Shown here piece by piece: positions 36,316 to 47,837 of a stretch of DNA of 64,000 bases. Under the pieces are notes generated by a model. That model had not been told where the DNA came from. It saw only the letters and a program-made list of their open reading frames with translations, and searched no databases. The first letter of the stretch is position 1. Every line of letters begins with the position of its first letter. Made by a program: the position numbers and the translations under genes. The stretch comes from Cephalopachus bancanus (Eukaryota > Chordata > Mammalia > Primates > Tarsiidae), in the NCBI GenBank assembly GCA_027257055.1, contig JAPVLO010000097.1, forward strand, positions 3,720,001 to 3,784,000, written 5' to 3'.

Positions 36316-36332
36316 ATATTTTAATGGTGCTG

Positions 36333-36615
36333 GTCAGGCTCCATGGCTCAGCCTGTAATCCCAGCACTTTGGGAGGCCAAGGCGAGTGGATTGCCTGAGC
36401 TTGAGGGTTCAAGACCAGCCCAGGCAACTTGGCAAGACCTCATCTCTACAATAAATCAAAATTTAGCCAGGCGTGGTAACACATGCCTGTATTCCGGCTA
36501 CTTGGAAGTCTGAGGCAGAAGGATCGCCGGAGTCCAGCGGGTGGACACTTGGGTGGCCATGAGCACAGCACTCCAGTCTGGGCGACGGAGTGACTCCAAC
36601 TCAAAAAATATGTTT
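36333..36615 (+). mobile_element. Alu SINE, sense, perfect 17-bp TSD
   Basis: CTCCATGGCTCAGCCTGTAA, GGCGAGTGGATTGCCTGAGC, GCAACTTGGCAAGACC, GCAGAAGGATCGCCGGAGTC and GCGACGGAGTGACTCCAAC, with small deletions in the right arm. The target duplication ATATTTTAATGGTGCTG lies at 36316-36332 and 36616-36632. Confidence 0.96.
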
Positions 36616-36632
36616 ATATTTTAATGGTGCTG

Positions 36633-38005
36633 TAGAAATAGAACGCTTATTTGGACTAAAAAATACACAGATAATACATTTTCAATTGTCATATAAGTAA
36701 ATTATACAGTATCTGATCAAGTTTGGTGCTTAGTAAATAGTCATGTCTCATTAATTTTAGACAAGTAGTAGTACTTATGAGAATAAAACATATATAGAAT
36801 GTGCTAGAAGTTAATTGAGTTTATTTGTTCTGCTTTGGTGTATTAATCTTATTAAATTCTAGTAAATAGCCTTTTAAAAATATTCTATTGTAATTTTTCT
36901 TCTGCAACCCTCTCCCATCTTGATTACATCTAAAATTCTGAGTTATACTTACTGTAGTCAAAGTTCTCACCAAGTTTTACATTTGTTAACATCTCAATAT
37001 TGTTTTGAAAACTTCTTCTTTAATTTATGAATATCCCTTAAATGAAAGTCCTGGTATTTATGCCACTTTGTTTTATCTGGTTCAAACAGCCGATATTGAC
37101 TATTTTTTTTCTCCTTAAAGAGTTATTCTGCCTGATTATTTAAAGTACCATCTGATATAGATTATCTCCTAATTATTGTCAGCTCTTTGGTGACCCTCAC
37201 CTTTCTCAAATAAGTTAATAAGGGGCATAAAATAAAGCATAGTAACCATTCAATAAACTTTATTAGTATTCATAGTACCAGCATTTTCTTTACTTCTAAT
37301 AAAGGTTACTATTATTTGGGGCTCAGAGACTTCACCTGTTTGGACTTTCAAACCACAAATACACTGTGACTACTATCCTACATCCTCGTTAGAATTCCCA
37401 TTTCATTGCCATGGATCTCTACTCATTGAAAATGAATAAATAATAACAACTTCTGAATTTATTGAGTTAAATTGAGTTCCCCTCCAATTTTGGTGCATTG
37501 GTCCCAATTATAGACTCTGGAATGACTTATTAGGCTTAAGTAATTCCTTTCTCACATGGCACAACTCCCCTCATTATACTCAGGCAACTTCTCCAACCTA
37601 AATATCAATAGTGCATATACATTTTATCATTACCTGTGAGAGATGAAATTGACAAGACAGAAATTTGGCAGATTGTCTGCTTTCAGAAAAGTGAAGCTCT
37701 AGCAGATATCTGAAGAATAACTTTCCTCAGTCAATTTTGAATCTTGCTTCTGCTCCTTCTTCTGTTTTTATTAGGAAGCATCATACATATTCCTTATCTA
37801 GCTAATTCATTTGTAGTTAATTCCTACATTTGACCTTCACCCAAATCTTTTCACTTGTACTTCTGGATTTTTAAACAGTGTTCAGTCTTATTAACATTCT
37901 TCCTATTTTGTTTTCTACTGAATATAGCTAGTCTTCTTTCCATATAGTTTTCTTTTTCTTTATTTTTGGGGGGTATATACATAGTTTCATAAAATATCTG
38001 TGTAT
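36633..38005. other. AT-rich unique DNA, nothing recognised
   Basis: No gene, RNA or repeat named on either strand. Confidence 0.45.
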
Positions 38006-38009
38006 TTAT

Positions 38010-38277
38010 TTATTTAGAGCTGGAGTCTCACAATGTTTCCTATGCTGGTCTTGAACTCTTGGACTCAAGTGGTTCTCTCACCTCAGCATCCCAAGTAGCT
38101 GTGATTAAAGGCATGCACCCCATGCCTAGCTAATCTTTTTTATTTTTTATTTTAATTTTTGTGGAAACAGGGTCTTGCTATATTGCCCAAGCTATCCTTG
38201 AACTCCTGGCTTCAAACCATCCTACCTTAGTCTCCCAAAGTGCAAGGATTATAGGTGTGAGCCACTGCACCTGGCCA
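38010..38277 (-). mobile_element. Old Alu SINE (AluJ-like), antisense
   Basis: CTCCCAAAGTGCAAGGATTA, ATAGGTGTGAGCCACTGCAC and GTAGCTGTGATTAAAGGCATG show both arms read backwards. An A-rich linker lies at 38136-38162. It is diverged and lacks lineage features. Confidence 0.9.
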
Positions 38278-38985
38278 ATACATTTTAAATTTAATCCTGA
38301 CTTTTTGTCCCATTTCAATGCAATACTCTGTTGATTGACTGATAAGTTTCTTTTCAAATACTTTTTTCTTCAAAGTATGTTATAAGTCTTGGCTATGTTA
38401 TAAATTTTCATATTTCACAGGTCAAACCTTGTTTTCTGAAACACAATGTGAATTTAGCTAAAGCATGATTGAGCAACAAAAGCTTTAGAAGTAATAGCAT
38501 TTCATATATCTCCGACTTCAGAGTTATAAATGGCTTCCACTGAACAAGTAGTATTTGTAAACTTAGCTGTAATAGAATAAATGATAAGTATGGTATTAGT
38601 AATTTGAGTCAAACAGATGTGCTTCATTTCAATACAACCAAACACAAGCAACCTTGAGGTTGCAGATAGGTTGATTTTCTTTTTAAATTTAAGTTTAAAT
38701 TATTTGTTTGGAATCTGAAATGAACTTCTCCCAAAAGAACCATTCTTGTATGTGACAGCTTGTTTCTGCAAATAAACTAACAATTTACATTTAACCTATT
38801 TTATAAATGAAAACTTGTATAATTCCAGGAAGCAAAAATTAAAATGTGTATATATGTGTATATATATATATATATACACATATATATATAAATTGTCCAT
38901 CTAGTGAATAAATCAAACTTAATTTTAGCTATTATTTATCTTAAAGAACAATATTGAAGGAAAAGCTTGACACATTGTTTATGTG
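38278..38985. other. AT-rich unique DNA with a palindromic TA tract
   Basis: Nothing coding. The palindrome at 38849-38886 is listed separately. Confidence 0.45.
38849..38886. repeat. 38-bp perfect AT-rich palindrome
   Basis: TATATATGTGTATATATAT is followed immediately by its exact reverse complement, with the centre at 38867.5. The two GTG/CAC triplets at 38856-38858 and 38877-38879 pair exactly. It is a candidate cruciform or instability site. Confidence 0.93.
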
Positions 38986-39000
38986 TAATACAATTATTAT

Positions 39001-39312
39001 TTTATTTATTTATTTATTTATTTATTCTTTATTTTTTTGAGTTGGAGTCTCACTCTGTTGCCCTGACTGGAGTGCAGTGGCACGCTTCCGGCCACTGCAG
39101 CCTCGACCTCCTGGGCTCCGGCAATCCTTTCGCCTCAGCCTTCCAAGTAGCTGGAACTACAGGTACGCGCTACCACACCCGGCTAATTTTTTGATTTATT
39201 GTAGAGATGAGGTCTCGCTGCCCAGGCGGGTCTCAAACCCACGATCTCAGGCAATCCACTCACCTCAGCCTCCCAAAGCGCGGGATTACAGGCTGGGCCA
39301 CCGAGCCTGGCT
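39001..39312 (-). mobile_element. Young Alu SINE, antisense, inserted in the tail of another Alu
   Basis: A (TTTA)n-type tail (39001-39035), GAGTTGGAGTCTCACTCTG, GTACGCGCTACCACACCC, short left-arm form GGTCTCGCTGCCCAGGCGGG, and CCAAAGCGCGGGATTACAGG. It ends exactly where the T-rich tail of a second antisense Alu begins. The 146-codon open frame across the pair is spurious. Confidence 0.95.
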
Positions 39313-39602
39313 TTATTTTTATTTTTTGAGTTGGAGTCTCACTCTGTTGCCGAGGCTGGAGAGCAGTGCACTCAGCCACTGGAGCCTCTATCTGCTGGGC
39401 TCAGGCGATTCTTTTGCCTCAGTCTTCCATGTAGTTGGAACTACAGGATCATGTTACCACTCCCAGCTATTTTTTGTTTATTGTAGAGATGAGGTCTCAC
39501 CAAGTTGCTCAGGCTAGTTTCGAACCCCTGGGCTCAGGCAATCCTCTTGCCTCGGCTTCCTGAAGTGCTGGAATTACAGACTTGAGCTACTGCGCCCGGC
39601 TC
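39313..39602 (-). mobile_element. Older Alu SINE, antisense (partner of a head-to-tail pair)
   Basis: TTATTTTTATTTTTTGAG tail, then CGAGGCTGGAGAGCAGTGC, TTTATTGTAGAGATGAGG, long form ACCAAGTTGCTCAGGC, GTGCTGGAATTACAGAC. The outer flanks ACAATTATTATTT (about 38990) and TCAATTATTTATT (about 39601) are consistent with an original target duplication enclosing both. Confidence 0.93.
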
Positions 39603-39609
39603 AATTATT

Positions 39610-40230
39610 TATTGTATTGTATTTATATATTTATAAATACAATTATTTTTAAGCAGTAGAGTTATACCTGAGGTATGCTTATTGAATTTCAAAATTATTA
39701 AGGAGCCAAGCAGGGCAGCTTAGCTAAGAGAAACTATGGGCCATTGAAAACCAAGTGTGGTACATTCTATCCTCAACGGTTGAGGCACTGTAGAAGGGAG
39801 GCTTAGCAGTCTTTTGTGGTAAGGGAAATAGAATCTGTGTAGTAGCAGATAATTGAAATGTAAAGGCAGAGAGGAAAATTCCACAAGCTTGCTGATTCGT
39901 GTCCAGCTAGATAGGCTGCTTTCCTGTATGGTTAAAGCTCTGCAGAAAAAGAGCCCACAACTTGCAACAGGCTTCTCCAGGGCCCAGAATCAGAGCATCA
40001 GAGTGGTGACTAAGAGCATAAGTAACAAAAGTTGTGGAGGGAGGGGTGAAGTGCGAGAAAGGAGAGCTACATTCTCCAAGCTCCAAGGTGCCGTACCACC
40101 TGCTAAGGGGATGGACTAGAGTATTGCTAACTTTACTAAGGCATAAGGTGCCTCCACTTACTAATATCACCCACAGACTGTAACATGTAAGAAACAATAC
40201 AATATTATTTTTAGAAACATAGATGCAGTG
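39610..40230. other. Unassigned, moderately GC-rich DNA
   Basis: Both strands hold open frames (39853-40119 plus, 39907-40266 minus) over the same DNA, with no domain in either. No retroelement tail was found. An unrecognised old LTR or conserved non-coding DNA is possible. Confidence 0.3.
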
Positions 40231-40233
40231 TGG

Positions 40234-40266
40234 TGTGCACGCGCACGCGTGCACACACACACACAC
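40234..40266. repeat. Alternating purine/pyrimidine palindrome and CA run (Z-DNA-prone)
   Basis: TGTGCACGCG, a CA centre, then CGCGTGCACA form a perfect 10-bp inverted repeat at 40234-40255. The strict alternation continues as a CA run to about 40266. Confidence 0.9.
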
Positions 40267-40284
40267 AAAGTATGTTTCAAGGCC

Positions 40285-40440
40285 CGGAGTTAATTTTTAA
40301 ATGCTGTGTGATCTTGAGTATATTTTTCTTTCCTTCTTAACCGCCGATGCTTCACAAAATGTGGCCAATTATGCCCACTTGGTGCAACTGACAGAGATAT
40401 GAGATTCAAATTAGACAATAAAAGTGAAAAAGTTTATCCC
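40285..40440 (+). mobile_element. MIR SINE relic
   Basis: AAATGCTGTGTGATCTTGAG, then TTTCTTTCCTTCTTAACC, GCTTCACAAAATGTGGCC and AGAGATATGAGATTCAAATTAG follow the MIR sense order. Confidence 0.55.
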
Positions 40441-40779
40441 AAATTTTAAACTGTTATAAAAATATGAGTCCATACACTGGAGGACAAAGTTCATATTTCT
40501 GATATCCTCATTTGATATTTTTTGAAAGTGAGTTTTCCTATATACTTAAGATATATCAATTTATTAAAGTAATAATTATATACATATATTTTAGGCATAT
40601 ATTTATTTTAAAGTCGAATTTATGACTGCAATTTTATAAAAGAAGGGTACTCAAAAATTAAAAATATACATTTATTAGTCTGGAGCATTCTTAGTTTAAA
40701 CTTGACTGCTTTAGCTACTAAATATTAGCCATAAACATTAGATTGCTTTTTCAGCTCTTCGATATCTATGCTCTACCCA

Positions 40780-41350
40780 ACACCTCCCTTGCAGACCAGC
40801 TTGGGCTCAATTTTCTGAACTATTCCTGACTAAATCAAGAGGCAGCCCCATACAACTATGCCTCCGTTATGGGGCTTGGCACTCCTTTGCTCTTCCTCCG
40901 CCGTCCAGAGGAAGTTTTACCTGTCATTTCCCAAGCACATGCCCTTGGGAGACCCGCCTGCAGCTCTCAGACCTGAGGTGCTTATCTGTTGCACTCACTG
41001 GGGTTTTCTCTCAACTTCGGTTCCAAATGCGGTCTTGATTACCTGCAGCCAGCATGGCACAGAGTATAAAGCATTCAAGAATTACCAGTTTGCTTCTTGT
41101 TCTTCTACTTCACCCTCTGTTGAGGATTAAAACCCAATCTGCTTGCCAGACATCCTCTGGAGACTATGGTTTTACTTTGAAACCTAAGATTTAGTCTCAT
41201 CATCCTTGTGTGAAATTCTTGGACCTATCTGCCTGGAAGGCAAGAACTGATGACACAACCTAGATTTCTGATGCTATGTGAAATCCCTGGTTTACACAAC
41301 CTAGATTTCTGATGCTATGCATAATCCCTGGTTTTTACTCAGACTAATGT
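40780..41350. other. GC-richer unassigned block with a 41-bp tandem duplication
   Basis: The block is richer in C and T than its surroundings, and a 90-codon frame (40858-41130) opens through it. The frame has no domain I know and no Kozak-like context. The right part carries two copies of a 41-bp unit. An LTR or other old repeat that I cannot name is the main alternative. Confidence 0.3.
41253..41334. repeat. Tandem duplication, 41 bp x 2
   Basis: The unit starting ACACAACCTAGATTTCTGAT and ending ATCCCTGGTTT occurs at 41253-41293 and 41294-41334 with only a few mismatches near TGTGAAATC/TGCATAATC. Confidence 0.95.
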
Positions 41351-42720
41351 ATTAATACTTTATTCTAGATTGACCAAACTTCATACAAATTAGACTCATT
41401 CATAGGTCCACTTGTTTGAAACTCCAATCTTTTGGCATATCTAATGCCAACCTCTCCAACCCACATCCCGAGTCATTTCAGACAAATCACCATGCTTCTA
41501 CAGGTCATTAGATATAAAATCCAAACCCAATCTAATGGAAAAGATATATATCCACATATACACAATCATACACATATGCATTTAAATGCATCCATATACA
41601 TTTATATTTATATGCACAGACATATGTATGCATAAGTACATGTATGCATATTATTATATTTACTATTTTTTTTTACAAACTCAGAACTCAGAGAATATAA
41701 TGAAACGTAGTAAAATTGCCATTTAAAAGAAGTCATAGATTTAAAAATAAATATTAAAAAATCTGCTGGCACTTGGAAGAGTTGTTCTTGGAAAAAGAGC
41801 AAGTACAAGCCCATATTAGGCTTGGCAATAACTAATGCTATTTGCCTGTCATTTTCATAATAACTGGAATTGATTGAATGTATCCTTGCGAGGAAACAAT
41901 AATGATGACACATTTCCACAAAGGGCAAATGTATGAAAAAAATGCTCATTGAAAATTAGTGAAATTTCGTTCTTCATTTTTATATTAGCTATACATAAAA
42001 GTGTGGAAATGTCATAGCTTCTCCTTAGAAAGTGCTTTTATAGCAAAAGCTAACTGTTTTGCTGTATATCTGATAAATGTAATGTCATCAGAGTAAATGC
42101 TTTCTGAATATTTTACATATTTAGCCATCTGTTACATGGAACATTCTGAATTTTACTAGGCCATGAGTTTAGTCTGAATTGTTTTAAAAATAAATTGCCA
42201 TCATATATATAAGTAATAAGTTCAGCAGCAAAAACAAGCAGAAAGTATTGGAGAATACTAAAACAATTGTATCTTGACTAGGTAGTGGTGGTGATTTATT
42301 ACAGGAGTCTGTCAACCTGGAAACCTCAAAAATGGAGTCAAAACACATCTGTCGGTCTATATGTCAGAAAAACTGTGCAACAGTTCAGAATAGAGAAGAG
42401 CAGGCAATAAAGAAGAGCAGGGTCTGTGGTGAAATGGAGAGCACATGCCCCATCTAAAAACAGTTTAAAGGTATTTATATGTTTGATTATTTGTACACTT
42501 ATATACACAAACATGAACACAGATACACACACCAATTGTTCGGACGCAACAAAATGTATCTGTGAGACAGATTCAGAAGATTTGCAGAAAACTTAAGCAG
42601 CAAAATCAAGTGGGAAAAATAAAACATCTATAGTAAAAGCATAAATCCACTTTTAAAGTTGGTTAATTAAAATGTAGATGGAGCAATAAATTCTGTCAAA
42701 TTGTAATAGAAATTAATGAT
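41350..42720. other. Unique-looking DNA, nothing recognised
   Basis: A CA/TA-rich simple stretch lies at 41540-41650. Open frames 41432-41635, 41608-41949 and 42338-42535 are simple-sequence or lack domains. Confidence 0.45.
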
Positions 42721-42731
42721 GACAAATACTG

Positions 42732-42902
42732 GGTCGTTGCCTTGCTTGACTCTGGTGTGGCCATGTGCTCTTTGAGCCATGGCTGTTGCCATGATTCCTG
42801 GCTTTGGCCCCTCCCCCACCTTGGGGAGGTGAATCTTCTCTCTTCCTTCTCTTTCTCTCTCTGATTTACTTTTAAATAAACTTTTCTTTCTTAAAAAAAA
42901 AA
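42732..42902 (+). mobile_element. Short poly(A)-tailed retroposed insert of unknown source
   Basis: About 165 bp of GC-rich sequence (GGCCATGTGCTCTTTGAGCC, GGCCCCTCCCCCACCTTGG) runs into a CT-rich tract. A TTTAAATAAACTTTTC polyadenylation signal follows, then an A10 tail at 42893-42902. AAATACTG occurs just before (42724-42731) and just after the insert (42900-42907), as expected of a short target duplication. It is not Alu, MIR or L1. A 5'-truncated processed mRNA or an LTR-transcript 3' end are both possible. I do not recognise the source. Confidence 0.5.
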
Positions 42903-42959
42903 TACTGTTACTTTTACCACAGAAACAAAAAAAAAGTTGAAAATATGGAAAAAAAATGA

Positions 42960-45116
42960 ATAACAAATATGTTTACAAGTGTAATTTTCTGTTTTGATCC
43001 AGCAGCCAATACATGACAGGCTTGAAAAATCTACCTTTTTGAATTTAAACACCTTTTCTCATTAAGAATAATGTATGACTATATCAAAACTGCATTATAA
43101 ATTATTATATAATTGTAATGTCATTTATTGAAGTTACAGTAAGAACAAGTACATTATGAAACAAGTTTACATATGTGTGTGTGTGCATGCGTATGAGTGT
43201 GTATGTATATATTGTGCAATTTTAAGGGTAGGCTTATTCAAAATGTATAAAAAGCAACTATTATGTGTATTCTTCAAATAAGAGTGGGAATTATTTGCTA
43301 GCTTGTGGAATCAAATAGAAAATAAAACCTATGTAAAATTGTAACTATGGCACGTTAATTCTATGAAATATAAAATCTTAAAAATCTGTAAGAGCTACTT
43401 TTTTCTGAGTAACTTTAGCAGCCAATTCATTTCTATATAGAGTTCAACAAACTGAACACTATCTTGTTTCACAGATTAAAAAAAAGTAGGGTGTTGAGAA
43501 AATAAGAAACAGTTCTAAGTTAACATGGTGAATAGGAGAAATGACTTGAATTTAAAATGTGATTTCCCTGATTTCAATGTACATACTTTTCCCTTATTTT
43601 GACTACTTTATAATTTTTTTACTTGGTATGTATAGTAGGAACTGATTTTGCAGTGCATTAATTTTTTTCTTTATCTTAGGATGAACTAAATTAGCAATCA
43701 TTGGCTCAGACAATAGAATCTTTTGGTTGTAATACGTATTGTATGCTAGGTCTAATTAATTAGATTTGATTTGACTCAATATCTTGTCATATTTGATCAT
43801 TGTTGAAGTTCATGTATTTCTGAAATAATTGCATAGAAATAATTAACTTTGGAAACTGAAACCAATGTTTAGTGATAGGATTGTATGGGGGCTGTTGAGG
43901 AACAGAAAGGTTATCTTCTCTAGGGATAGACATGTCCAATTCAGTGAAAAATTTCTCACCTTCTCTGTGTGTAAGCAAAGCACAAGTCTTGAGACAAATT
44001 TATAATTATATAGTCAATATTATTGGAACCAGTTTACCTTCTTTGATTACTTTTACCTTTAGAATTCAAATTTTGGACCAGATAAAAAGAAATTATTTTT
44101 ATTATTTTTGATGCTCCAAACCTAATCACCTCAGTGTCTGTTCCTTTTTTAATAACTTAGCTGCTGATTTCAGGTGGTTAAAAAAAGGTGACCTCAACAT
44201 TACTCTTAAATTATATCTGAAGAGCTGTGTATGATGGGTTTTTACCTCTACCAAGCTAAAATTATCTTTATTGGACACATGTGACTTTCTCACTCAGATT
44301 TTTTGAGAAGAGCTAGTTGTTAAAGGAGGGGGAAAAACCCGGATATTCAGGTTAGCAGAACTTTAAAGTTTTAAAGCTTTGTAGGAGTTAATGAATTTTA
44401 AATATAAGCAATTATATGAGAATGATTTTGCAAATAAATCAGTGTATTGTTTGACATTTTTGAGTAAGCACACATTGAATCATGCTAAGTATTATTTCTA
44501 TTTTTTTCTTGTATTCATTTAATTAGGAGATGAGTAGCAACACTCCCACCTCCAAAAAAAATCTGTCCTTCAAGACTTTCTGAATATCTCTATATAGTTA
44601 TGTATATATAAATATTAAGCATTATATATTCTCCAAAGTCTCTTAGAGACTGTTCTGTGCAGAACAACTTCAGGCTTAATCTTCAAAGTACTAAAGACAT
44701 AAACACTTTATATTTTCCATAGGTAATTGACACATAATTTTAGAATGAATATTTTAAAAAATAATCAAAATCTAAATTATGTACTTCTCTCTTGGGTCAA
44801 TGTAATGTAAATAGAAGCAAGAAAGAGAGTAAATGGGTTCAATTCTCACAATAAAACCACCTTACAGTGACCACTCAGGTGTATACTCTTTTAATTAGAC
44901 AAAGAGCTACAAACTCAGACTATCACTCTAGGAAAAGGAACAGGATAAGCAGCAGATATTTCCCTTCTGTGCACTTTGTGATTTCTTCCATAATCCTGAA
45001 CTTCCTGGAAAACTATCTGAACTTTGAGGTTGGAACTTGATTTTCTGGTTAATAATGTGTGATTGATTGCATTTAAACCCATGTTCTATTTGCCTTCTCA
45101 ACAAATGCAGCCAGGT
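42960..45116. other. AT-rich unique DNA, nothing recognised
   Basis: A TG/CATG alternating tract lies at about 43170-43212. Otherwise no repeat, RNA or gene is supported. Confidence 0.45.
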
Positions 45117-45440
45117 ACCACAAAGTGATGTTTCAGTCAACAACAGACCTCATATTTGACAGTGAAACCATACATTATAATGCCATGTTTTTACTGTAAG
45201 TTTTATATGTTTAGATATAATTAGACATACAAATGTTTGCCATTGTTCTACAACTGTCTACAATATTCAGTACAGGAACATGCTATACAAGTCTGTAGCC
45301 TAGGATTAATAAGCTATACCACATAGCCTAGGTGTGTAGCAGGCCACACTATCTGAGTTTACGTAAATACATGCTATGATGTTTGCATAACAATAAAATT
45401 ATCTAATGAAGCATCTCTCAGAACACAACTCTGAACAGTA
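45117..45440 (+). mobile_element. MER2-type Tigger-derived DNA transposon
   Basis: ACCACAAAGTGATGTTTCAG, GTCAACAACAGACCTCATAT, TTTTTACTGTAAGTTTTATATG, TATTCAGTACAGGAACATGC, TGTAGCCTAGGATTAATAAG, CATAGCCTAGGTGTGTAGC and ATCTCTCAGAACACAACTC follow the MER2 order through almost the whole element. Terminal inverted repeats are eroded. It is non-coding and ancient. Confidence 0.85.
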
Positions 45441-47837
45441 GCTTTCTTCCTCGGAGACCAGAAAGCTTGCCAAAAAATGTATTATCAATTGGTATATGTT
45501 GTATGTTTAATCCATTCCTTTTTTACACATTCAATATTTTTATTTCTAAACAAATTATTTCAACTCACTCATGTTAACATAATTATATTGTCACTCAATT
45601 ATATTGTCACTTCAACATGGTTAAATGCTTTATCTTACTTACTTGAAAATATTTTTTCCTACTATATACCAAATTAATGAAGAAAACTTTCTTACTATAT
45701 ACTACATGGATAATGATTAATATTTATTTATCTAAAGCACAAAAAATAAATCACTTTACATTAACAGACTAAGAGAAACAAAATAAAACTTTTTTGTAAG
45801 TATTATTTAAGTCAACAGCTTAAAGAAATGTATGATTTTAAAATAAGAAAGTAAATATTAGTTAGGCATTCAATAAATATCCATGGATAACTATAAAAAT
45901 GCTATTAATACCTTATAAATTATTGATGTATAAACCATTTAGGGAAGGAAGGGTTAATTTGTTATTGACTTATCAATGATAAAGTCAAAGTAGCATTTCA
46001 GACATTCCAGAAATGGTTTTCCACTTGAATGTAACAGCAGTGAATGAAATTCGCCAACAGTTTTCTGCTTTTGAACACTATGTGCTGTATTTATCATTTG
46101 ATGCATAAAAATGTAACTGCACACAGATTCTAGTCGCCAATCATTTTTGTGATCTGTAATGCAGTATTATATTTTTAATATGAAGGAAGGTAAGGAATCA
46201 GGGTCAATATTTCACATGCTTGTATGTCAGCATCTTCTATTAAAGAAAGGAGCATGAATAGAAAAGTAATTTAAGAAGTAGTGAATAAAATAGCAAAGGG
46301 AAGAAGGAAAGGATTTAAGAAATAGGATTGGAAAAGACTTGTAGTTAAAGAAAGGAAAGTAAAAGTGTAACCTGAGCAGAAGCAGGTTTACTTAGTCCAG
46401 ATTTAAGGTCTTAACAATTTCTGGAAACTTATCTTCTATCATAGACTAACAATGAATGTTATCATCAATTTATTTAGTTATATATACACATATTATCATA
46501 TATACATCATATATTCATACAGTTAACAAATATTTTTTGAGCTTGTGTTATGAAAAACGGCATTGGATATTTTATAGGATATTTTAGTTGAAAATAATAA
46601 AATAGATAAACAACAAAAACCTAAAGACATATATCAAAATGGGTGATAACTTTTCCAAGGATACCCTCTTGACCTAGACAAAAATTTTAAAGCAGTTTGC
46701 ATACTTAAGAAGAAATTTGACTATCTAACTTTTTAAAAATTAATTTCTACTTGCTCTTTCAGTTAAAAAAGTAAATACCATAATAAAATCTTCCATCGTA
46801 AGAATTTATTTGTACTAAGATTCCACAGAAAATTATGATCCCTCACCTACTGTTCTTCAGAGAATATTGTTTCTTTTATATTATAAACATAGTATTGCCT
46901 CTTCATTGCTAGCTGCCAAAAGAAAAAGAAACTGGTCTTTCTAAGGTCATGGTTAATAATAGTCAAAGAGAAAATATTATCTAAAGGAATTGCTGCTCTT
47001 TGTAGAAAGTTTTTCAACTTTGCAAAGTTTCTTTATTAAAAAAAATCTTTTAACTACTAGCTAAATCTGGAACACTTTTAAAAAAGTCTAAGAATCTTCA
47101 ATTGCTATAAATTTGGAAGACCTAGAGAAGTCATTGTAGGTCTTCTTTACAACAATAGATAAACCTACCTCTGTTTTACTATTGAAAAGCATTCTTTAAA
47201 AACTTTTAAGCTTAGTGTTCAGCAAGTATGAGAAATAAATTATTGGATTTTATCTATATCTTTATTATCAATCCAAATATATATTTTTTAAATGTACTAA
47301 TCTTTTCTGAGAATTAGTGAATGGTACATGCCAATAAATAATGGTGTGTAAATTTCTGAAATACTTTTTAATTTTCCATATTTGTGTCTTTTGTAACCAG
47401 TCACATACAGAGAATGCTTTTTCAGAGTAAAATTTGTTACTCAGATATAAAACCAACAGTGTTCTGATCAATGTTTAACAACCTCATCTCAAGGCAGGAG
47501 TGTTGATTTTTAATATTTGCTGATTTATGTTCGGTTAATATTCCCATAATGGCTAACTTCAAACCACCAACTGACCTTCCTAGACATGCAGTTAGAAAGA
47601 GATACACACAATCTACTTTTTGAGTCAGTAGGAGCTGGCTTTAGCACAACACTGGGTTATTTGATCAAATTTAAGTTGCTGTCTAACATTATTTTAGGAA
47701 CCACAAAGAAAGAATTAAACACTTTTTAAAAAGTATTTGATTTATTTTTTATTGTGCACTTATTGGAAATACCCTTTAAAAAACATTCCTGGCCCAAAGG
47801 CTTCCCTAGTCTCTATTCAACTTCAGAGAAAGTGACA
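45441..47837. other. AT-rich unique DNA with minor repeats
   Basis: A 16-bp direct repeat (AATTATATTGTCACTC) lies at 45581-45611. A 9-bp stem with a 12-nt loop (GAAGACCTA/TAGGTCTTC) lies at 47116-47145. No gene or RNA is supported. Confidence 0.45.

Noticed and set aside
39077..39517. 146-codon open frame, the longest in the window
   Set aside because: It crosses two head-to-tail Alus; the peptide is Alu translation, not a gene.
39907..40266. 119-codon minus-strand frame
   Set aside because: It overlaps another open frame on the opposite strand and begins inside a CA/GCAC simple repeat.
40858..41130. 90-codon plus-strand frame in a GC-richer block
   Set aside because: Composition alone explains the open length; no known domain and no promoter or splice evidence.
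44635..44670. Two adjacent 6-bp stem hairpins (AGTCTC/GAGACT, GTTCTG/CAGAAC)
   Set aside because: Arms are too short to stand out from chance in 64 kb.
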